Source: a virus. From it: a stretch of DNA of 32,615 nt. The stretch lies in IMG/VR virus record IMGVR_UViG_3300034685_000271, positions 1-32,615 of that record. The stretch is one strand, 5' to 3'. Of this stretch, positions 31,907 through 32,615 are shown piece after piece. The position numbers were made by a program, and so were the translations under genes. The number at the start of each line of letters is the position of its first letter. The stretch's first letter is position 1. Under the pieces are notes generated by a model. The model was not told the DNA's origin. It did no database searches and worked only from the letters and a program-made list of their open reading frames with translations.

Positions 31907-31925
31907 TGTAAAAAGGAGGGATTGA

Positions 31926-32096
31926 ATGACAGTTAATCAGAAAATTCAAAACAAGATTATGATAATATCAGATGCATTAAACGATTTGGTAGAGTTAATT
32001 AACAAAATACTGTTAGAAAATCAAGAACTGACACAAAAAATCAAGACGCTGGAAGCAAAACTACAACAACTGGAGCAGCAAGAAAATAAGGAGTGA
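31926..32096 (+). CDS. Short coiled-coil protein (56 aa)
   Basis: The 56-residue protein is one continuous coiled coil (ISDALNDLVELINKILLENQ, TLEAKLQQLEQQENKE) with AAAGGAGGG before the ATG. It follows the tail fibre gene, so it may be a fibre chaperone or a trimerisation partner; this is inference from place and shape. Confidence 0.65.
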   Translation: MTVNQKIQNKIMIISDALNDLVELINKILLENQELTQKIKTLEAKLQQLEQQENKE

Positions 32097-32100
32097 TAGG

Positions 32101-32475
32101 ATGTTATATGTATTTATTGCAATCTGGTTTATATGGTGGATTTTTGCATTTTTCAAACCAAAATGGATTCAATTTCCAGTTTCAGTTGTTGCGATGACAA
32201 TAGCTCCGTTCGTGTTTTACAATCCTAAGCAGTATGAGTATTATGTAAAAACACACGGCGGTATTAAAGCTAAAGTTAGGTTGCACAACCATGAAATTAG
32301 ACATGTGTGGCAACAGAGAGTATTTAGCCCGTTGGTAATGTTGTTGTTGTATTTGTTCTTTTTTATTGTGCAATTTATTTACTTTAAGGTTATAAAGCTC
32401 ATGTCGTGGTATGACGCTTATCGCTATGCCTATTGGTATAATCCATTTGAACGTGATGCAAGAAAGCACGAATAA
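32101..32475 (+). CDS. Membrane protein with HExxH motif
   Basis: The 124-aa protein has hydrophobic helices at about residues 1-18, 24-40 and 75-100. Between the second and third lies NHEIRHVWQQR (H64-E65-x-x-H68), and near the end comes NPFERDA (E117). An HExxH plus a downstream Glu in an NPxExxA context is how some membrane-associated zinc proteases place their ligands. It is therefore a candidate small membrane metalloprotease encoded between tail and lysis genes. Loss of the motif in relatives would argue otherwise. AAGGAGTGATAGG precedes the ATG. Confidence 0.65.
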   Translation: MLYVFIAIWFIWWIFAFFKPKWIQFPVSVVAMTIAPFVFYNPKQYEYYVKTHGGIKAKVRLHNHEIRHVWQQRVFSPLVMLLLYLFFFIVQFIYFKVIKLMSWYDAYRYAYWYNPFERDARKHE

Positions 32476-32488
32476 AGGAGGGATTCAC

Positions 32489-32545
32489 ATGGTCTTTTCC
32501 ACACAAAAACCAGCGGGGATAATGATTTTAAGGCGTGTTTCATAA
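32489..32545 (+). CDS. Possible 18-aa peptide
   Basis: A very short frame (MVFSTQKPAGIMILRRVS) preceded by a strong AAAGGAGGG site. The RBS is as good as those of real neighbours, so it may be translated; it may also be a decayed gene remnant at the end of the tail block. Function unknown. Confidence 0.35.
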   Translation: MVFSTQKPAGIMILRRVS

Positions 32546-32554
32546 GGTAAGATG

Positions 32555-32615
32555 TGTAAATATATATCCGAATAGGTAAAACCTATCATAACGGCGAAAT
32601 ATGGCGCTTTTCGTG
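32555..32615. repeat. 61-bp terminal direct repeat (right copy)
   Basis: Identical to bases 1-61; see the left copy. It supports a circular map in which the tail genes join the metallophosphoesterase and lysis genes. Confidence 0.9.

Overview
This window looks like a complete tailed-phage genome. Bases 1-61 and 32555-32615 are identical, so the contig closes into a circle (or is terminally redundant) of about 32,554 bp. It is AT-rich, uses AGA/ATA codons and strong GGAGG ribosome sites, and is gene-dense with almost every gene on the plus strand. It carries the full set of siphovirus structural genes (HNH, TerS, TerL, portal, scaffold, capsid, connectors, tail tube, tape measure, long tail-tip fibre) and no sheath or baseplate genes. 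I see no integrase, excisionase or CI-like repressor. The host cannot be fixed from sequence. Composition and gene style fit a thermophilic or anaerobic low-GC bacterium (Thermotogota or Clostridia-like), and the overlapping spanin-like pair leans weakly towards a diderm.

Layout from base 1: a metallophosphoesterase; a lysis block (two overlapping membrane coiled-coil proteins, a holin-like protein, an XhlA-like protein and a lytic transglycosylase) ending at a strong terminator; then an accessory block at 2.5-5.45 kb. The accessory block holds a GC-rich minus-strand gene with its own promoter and terminator (moron-like), two tandem Y RNA-like genes, a Ro60/Rsr (TROVE + vWA) gene, and a three-way-junction DNA/RNA element resembling IS200/IS605 ends. 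From 5.46 to 12.56 kb is the early/DNA block: small unknown genes, YqaJ exonuclease, RecT annealase, a winged-helix replication initiator with a likely origin of tandem 12-bp iterons plus an AT-rich stretch, a G39P-like helicase loader, SSB, a Holliday-junction-resolvase-like nuclease and a sigma-region-4/ArpU-like late regulator. There is no polymerase or replicative helicase, so the phage should borrow the host replisome. A perfect TTGACA-17-TATAAT promoter at 12541 opens the late block, which runs to the end of the window.

The most unusual content is at 3.16-5.05 kb. One promoter appears to drive two Y RNAs sharing the same Ro60-site-like end motifs. The second encloses a circularly permuted tRNA mimic: T arm, acceptor-like stem capped by GGAA, then D arm. 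A terminator follows, then rsr. The terminator loop AGTAAC is complementary to GTTACT, which occurs four times in the two Y RNAs, including both 3' Ro60-site strands. This suggests Rsr/Y-RNA-controlled attenuation of rsr, an arrangement I do not recognise as described.
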